A stretch of 64,000 nt of DNA from VRUE01 sp963732225 (GTDB taxonomy: Bacteria; Actinomycetota; Thermoleophilia; Solirubrobacterales; 70-9). A program made the translations under genes and the position numbers. How positions within the stretch are numbered: the first letter of the stretch is position 1; the number at the start of each line of letters is the position of its first letter. A model generated the notes under the pieces. The model saw nothing but the letters and a program-made list of their open reading frames with translations, had not been told where the DNA came from and ran no database searches. Shown piece after piece: positions 59,590-64,000 of this stretch. The stretch spans positions 992,001-1,056,000 of the forward strand of contig CAVSYR010000005.1 of NCBI GenBank assembly GCA_963732225.1, written 5' to 3'.

Positions 59590-60939
59590 ATGGACAACTG
59601 CTGCAACGACTACACCCGCTCCCAGCTGCTGCGCAGCGCCGCGGCCGAAGCCGGCCGGGGGCTGCCGGCGATCGAGGCGGGGATGCCCGAGCCGGCCGGC
59701 ACCGGGCTCTCGCGGCGCAGCTTCCTCTCCTGGAGCGCCGGCCTGGCGCTGGCCGTCTACGGCGCCTCGAAGATCCCGCTGGCCGCCTTCGAGGAGGGGA
59801 TCGCCCAGGCGGCGACGACCGACAAGATCCTCGTCTCGGTCTTCTTCGACGGCGGCATCGACGCGCTCAGCGTGCTCGCCCCGACCGGCGATCCGCGCTA
59901 CTCGCAGCTGCGGCCGAACCTGGCGCTCGCTCCCGACGCGGGCACCGAATTCAGCGAGGACCCGACGCTGCGCTGGCACCCCTCGGCCGCCGGCCTGGCG
60001 ACCCTGCACGAAGAGGGCAAGGTCAGCGCCTTCCCGGCGATCGGCTACGACCACCCCGACCAGTCGCACTTCACCTCGCGCCACTACTACGAGATCGGCG
60101 AGCTCGACGTCGGCTTCCACACCGGCTGGCTGGGCCGCTACATCGACCAGGTCGGCGACGAAGACAACCCGCTGCAGGGGCTCTCGATGGACGGCTCGCT
60201 CTCGCCGATGATCGCCACCGCCAACCTCCCGGTGGCGGCGATCGACAGCGTCGACGGCTACGACCTCTGGTCGCCGGTCAGCGACCCGGTCGAGAGCGAG
60301 ATGTACAAGAGCTTCGCCCGCTTCGGCTCGCTGCCCTCGGACTCGCCGGCCCTGTCGCAGGTGCGCCGCGCCACCGCCCAGACCGACAAGCTGCGCACCG
60401 ACCTCGGCGGGATCGGCGGCTTCACCAGCCCGGTCTCCTACCCGAAACGAACTTCTCCCACAAGCTCGCCGGCCTCGCCGCCTTCATCAACGCCGGCCTG
60501 CCGATGCGGGTGGTGACGATCCGCGCCTCGGGCGGCTACGACACCCACGCCGACGAGGCCGAAGACCTCTCGCGCGGGCCTGAAAGAGACCTGCGAGGGC
60601 ATCCTCGCCTTCCAGCGCGACCTCGAGGCACGCGGCCTCGCCGACCGCGTCCTGATCGAGCTCTGGAGCGAGTTCGGCCGCCGCCCCGAGGAGAACGCCT
60701 CGCTCGGCACCGACCACGGCGCCGCCGGCTGCGCCTTCGTCGTCGGCTCCAAAGCCAAGGGCGAGATGGTCGGCGAGTTCCCCGGCCTGGCCCAACTCGA
60801 CCAGAACGACAACGTCCGCGTGACCAGCGATTTCCGCGCGATGTACTGCTCGCTGCTGGAGGAATGGCTGGGCCACGACGCCGCCTCGGTCATCCCCGGC
60901 GCCTCCTCCTTCGAACGGCCGGTCCTGGTGAAGGCGTGA
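59590..60939 (+). pseudogene. DUF1501-family Tat-secreted protein, two compensating frameshifts
   Basis: Starts at ATG 59590 with a twin-arginine signal (LSRRSFLSWSAGLALAVYG, about residues 36-55) and continues with DKILVSVFFDGGIDALSVLAP, DHPDQSHFTSRHYYEIGE. Near 60442 a G seems missing (…SYP then NFSHKLAGLAAFINAGLPMRVV in another frame), and near 60578 a G seems added, returning to the first frame: CEGILAFQRDLEARGLADRVLIELWSEFGRRPEENASLGTDHGAAG to TGA 60939. The corrected protein is full length. It lies 14 bp after the DUF1800 gene. Confidence 0.82.
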
Positions 60940-61521
60940 GCGGATCGGCGCCCGCACCGTCCTGCTTCTGCCGACGGCCGCCGTAGCCGCGACGCTGGCG
61001 CTCGGCCCCAGTGCCGCCGTCGCGGCGCCGACGTCAACGCGGGCTGCACCTGGCAGCGCCACTCCAAGACCGTGATCAAGCACCTGCGGCACCACGGGCA
61101 ACCGCGCCGCGTCAAGCGAATCAAGCACTGGTGGACCTGCGAAGCGCAGCCGAGCCTGCTCCAGCCCCAGCCAGCGCTGCCGGTCACGCCAACCCCCGCG
61201 GCGCCGCCCGGCGAAGAACCGGAGCCCGAAATCGGCCACCTCGGCGTCAAAGCGGTCGAGTACAGCTACACCCTCTCCCGCCCCGAAGTCAGCGCCGGCG
61301 AAGTGATCGTCGAGCTCAACAACCAGGGCGAAGACCCCCACAACCTCGTGCTCGAACACGAGGGCACGGAAGACCCGAAGCTGGAAATTCCCTCGACCCC
61401 GTCGGTCTCGCAGGCAAGCGCCCACTTCACCCTCTCCCCCGGCACCTACCGCCTCTACTGCAGCCTCTACAAACACGAGGCCAAAGGCATGGAGGCGACC
61501 CTGGTGGTCACCGGCGGCTAG
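60936..61521 (+). pseudogene. Secreted cupredoxin-like protein, frameshifted N-terminus
   Basis: A signal peptide (TVLLLPTAAVAATLALGPSAAVAA, about 60956-61026) is in a different frame from the rest. From about 61027 the frame CTWQRHSKTVIKHLRHHGQPRRVKRIKHWWTC leads to a plastocyanin-like domain: VEYSYTLSRPEVSAGEVIVELNNQGEDPHNLVLEH ... YRLYCSLYKHEAKGMEATLVV with Cys, His and Met in copper-site spacing. At least one indel, probably two, separates start and domain. The start GTG 60936 overlaps the DUF1501 stop, so the three genes are one operon. Confidence 0.7.
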
Positions 61522-61617
61522 TGAAATTGACGTCCGCCGTTAAGGAACAGTCATGCGGCCGTGCCAAGTTCGTCACAACCTCTGGAAGCCGAATTTTCGC
61601 CGCTAGCATCGCCGACA
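61522..61617 (+). promoter_or_regulatory. Upstream region of tRNA-like RNA copy 2
   Basis: Contains the 28-bp block (61590-61617) shared with copy 1, including TAGCAT at 61604-61609, 8 bp before the RNA start. The rest of the gap shows no similarity to copy 1. This argues that the shared block is the promoter. Confidence 0.45.
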
Positions 61618-61706
61618 GGAGGGTGATGGGGTCGGGTGACCCCACACGGATGACACCCGTTGTGTCCGATTGACCATCGGATCCGGTTCGAGTCCGGCGC
61701 CCTCCG
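61618..61706 (+). tRNA. tRNA-like RNA copy 2, 8/4 cloverleaf, anticodon GAC
   Basis: Same 89-nt architecture as copy 1: acceptor GGAGGGUG/CGCCCUCC, D stem GGGGUC/GACCCC with loop GGGU, anticodon stem ACGG/CCGU plus AC/GU past a bulged U, loop AUGACAC (GAC at 61652-61654, normal U33), variable arm UCCGAU-UGACC-AUCGGA, T arm CCGG-UUCGAGU-CCGG, G73. Compared with copy 1, D, anticodon and variable stems change by paired substitutions, showing selection for structure. Long variable arm and G73 suggest charging by seryl-tRNA synthetase, although GAC would read valine codons. Confidence 0.78.
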
Positions 61707-61719
61707 CAGATAGACCAAT

Positions 61720-61820
61720 GGAGCGGGTCGAGTCGGTGGTAGCCTCCACGCAACGGGTGTCATCCGCGTGGAGGTACCTGCGGGGCGGTTCCCGCACAAC
61801 GACCAGACTCGACCCGCTCC
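61720..61820 (+). ncRNA. 3' structured domain of tRNA-like RNA copy 2
   Basis: P1 is a perfect 15-bp helix (61720-61734 with 61806-61820). It encloses P2 (61738-61778: GGUA/UACC, one bulge, then CCUCCACGC/GCGUGGAGG with a 14-nt loop) and P3 (61779-61796: UGCGGG-GCGGUU-CCCGCA). The segment 61748-61771 is antisense to the anticodon arm 61642-61665 over 24 nt with one mismatch and one G-U pair; the inner 16 nt pair perfectly. Confidence 0.72.
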
Positions 61821-61838
61821 GGCGGGTCTTGTCGTTTC
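61811..61838 (+). terminator. Terminator competing with P1, copy 2
   Basis: GACCCGC/GCGGGUC with a short loop is followed by UUGUCGUUUC and ends exactly at the stop codon of the converging cupin gene. Its 5' arm is part of the P1 3' strand. Confidence 0.65.
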
Positions 61839-62323
61839 TAAGGCCTAGCCTCGTCGAGGCTCTCGCCGTCGAAGTAGCCGACCCCGTCGCCGCGCTTGAA
61901 GAAGGCGCGCAGGCCGCCGCCATGCGGGAGTCTCTCGCCGACGCCGATCTTGTCTGAGTCGGGATAAACGACCACGTCGGGGCGACCGTGGCTGGAGACT
62001 GCCAGCAGGGTCACCGGCTCCTCGCTGCGATTGATGATCTGATGCGCCCCCTCCTCGCCGAGGGGAAAGCGGAGCGCCTCCCCCTCCTCGAGCTCGCGGA
62101 CGCCCTCCGGGGTTCGCAGGGTCGGGCGGCCGTAGAGCACGATCACCAGCTCCTCGTCGGCGTAGTGGAAGTGGTACGGGTAGGCGGCCTCGCCCGCCGG
62201 CAGCTCCCAGAGGCTGCAGCCGATCAACTCGGTGCCGAGTTCGTAGCCGATCCGGGCCCGCCGCGAGCGAAATCCCTCGGGCCTCTCGCCCTCCTCGAAC
62301 GTCGGTTTGTAGACGTTCGGCAC
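61838..62323 (-). CDS. Cupin-domain protein
   Basis: A 161-aa single-cupin protein: ELPAGEAAYPYHFHYADEELVIVLYGRPTLRTPEGVRELEEGEALRFPLGEEGAHQIINRSEEPVTLLAVSSHG has both cupin motifs with metal ligands His-His-Glu and a later His. It lies between the copy 2 RNA and ahcY. Members of this type bind a metal and may act on sugars or small organics; function unknown. Confidence 0.85.
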   Translation of the reverse strand: MPNVYKPTFEEGERPEGFRSRRARIGYELGTELIGCSLWELPAGEAAYPYHFHYADEELVIVLYGRPTLRTPEGVRELEEGEALRFPLGEEGAHQIINRSEEPVTLLAVSSHGRPDVVVYPDSDKIGVGERLPHGGGLRAFFKRGDGVGYFDGESLDEARP

Positions 62324-62339
62324 CTCGGACCCCCCGCCC

Positions 62340-63758
<1,419 letters not shown>

Positions 63759-63853
63759 CGGCTGGGCGTCTCCTGATTGGTTGGTTGCCCGAGCCATGGT
63801 ACGAGACCGGCCGCCCCCCGCGTTGCGGGAGGCGGCCGATCTGTGCAGCGGTC

Positions 63854-64000
63854 CTACTTGGCGGTCGCCGACTTCTTGCCGACCGTCAGCTTCACCTTGG
63901 TGCCCGAGGCAAGCACCTTGCCCGGTTTGGTGCCCTGCTTCAGCACCTTGCCCGCCTTCTTCGGCTTGCTCACGACGCGGGTGACCTTGCCGACCTTGCA
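63854..64000 (-). CDS. PASTA-domain protein, C-terminal fragment
   Basis: The last 48 residues of a protein that begins beyond the window: CKVGKVTRVVSKPKKAGKVLKQGTKPGKVLASGTKVKLTVGKKSATAK. The pattern V-R-KA-KAGKVL-Q--KPG--LA-GTKV-L-VGK is a PASTA repeat, common in this lineage in secreted or kinase-linked proteins. The reading is open to the window edge. Confidence 0.75.
   Translation of the reverse strand, partial: CKVGKVTRVVSKPKKAGKVLKQGTKPGKVLASGTKVKLTVGKKSATAK

Noticed and set aside
57631..61706. Selenocysteine tRNA (selC)
   Set aside because: The long variable arm, 6-bp D stem and 8-bp acceptor are similar, but the loop reads GAC and not UCA, the T stem has 4 bp and there are two copies.
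57631..61706. Direct repeats as ends of an integrated element
   Set aside because: No integrase, recombinase or transposase lies between them and the copies differ at many paired positions, unlike att sites.
57732..61820. T-box riboswitch
   Set aside because: GGUGG-like and specifier-like loops and an attenuator layout are present, but the UGGN bulge is not kept in copy 2 (CGGU) and no aminoacyl-tRNA synthetase or amino-acid gene follows.
57631..61838. tmRNA or permuted tmRNA
   Set aside because: No tag reading frame or pseudoknots, and the cloverleaf is complete with its own anticodon arm.
61618..61840. Copy 2 RNA as leader of the cupin gene
   Set aside because: The cupin gene is on the opposite strand and converges on the RNA; the two share only their 3' ends.

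Overview
The window reads as chromosomal DNA of a high-GC, monoderm actinobacterium, most likely Thermoleophilia (Solirubrobacterales or a relative). The evidence is the type IV pilus cluster without an outer-membrane secretin, F420-type LLM oxidoreductases, EgtB/EgtD, a lysine-rich PASTA protein, Yx(FWY)xxD lipoprotein repeats and frequent GTG starts. The lineage is an inference from gene content; no rRNA is present.

Layout. 1-0.1 kb: start of an HxlR-type regulator with an operator-like site. 0.2-17.7 kb: type IV pilus locus. Minor pilin-like genes, pilM, pilN, pilO and a PilP-position gene run on the + strand. pilD, a secreted protein, the major pilin, pilC, pilT, pilB, an anchored protein and a second pilT run on the - strand. 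Two toxin-antitoxin pairs lie inside the locus, and a GEMM-I (cyclic di-GMP) riboswitch precedes the pilin. 17.8-24.9 kb: primary sigma factor, YihY, GlpX, LLM oxidoreductase, egtB-egtD, SDR. 25-30 kb: TadE-like anchored protein, then an LLM-pntAA-pntAB-pntB operon. 30-36 kb: P-type ATPase and a cluster of ATP-grasp, C26 peptidase and GCS2 ligase. 36-40 kb: hotdog thioesterase, Baeyer-Villiger-type monooxygenase, crotonase and thiolase, probably lipid or ketone catabolism. 40-45.9 kb: small zinc-ribbon protein, ECF sigma/anti-sigma/lipoprotein operon, acyltransferase, PAS, MBL and HD proteins. 45.9-49.2 kb: photolyase and a methylthioadenosine salvage pair. 49.2-54 kb: a permease behind a CsoR-type operator and an OpuC-type osmoprotectant ABC operon. 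54-57.5 kb: MFS/MarR and a divergent ABC-2 exporter. 57.6-64 kb: DUF1800, DUF1501, cupredoxin, cupin, ahcY and PASTA genes, several of them broken by single-base indels.

The most unusual object is a pair of paralogous RNA genes at 57631-57853 and 61618-61838. Each has an 89-nt tRNA-like cloverleaf with an 8-bp acceptor stem, a 4-bp T stem, a long variable arm, G73 and a GAC anticodon. This is followed by a 15-bp-closed three-way-junction domain and a terminator. In both copies one arm of the 3' domain is antisense to the anticodon arm of its own cloverleaf. The two copies differ in sequence but keep this complementarity, and many helix positions show compensatory changes. I know of no described family with this combination.

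The pilus genes form a coherent machine: PilB and two PilT ATPases, PilC platform, PilMNO alignment complex, PilD peptidase and the pilins. The pilin is apparently under second-messenger control. The indel-rich last 6 kb looks more like poor local sequence accuracy than real gene decay, because ahcY is normally kept intact and each break is a one-base change that restores a conserved protein when corrected.
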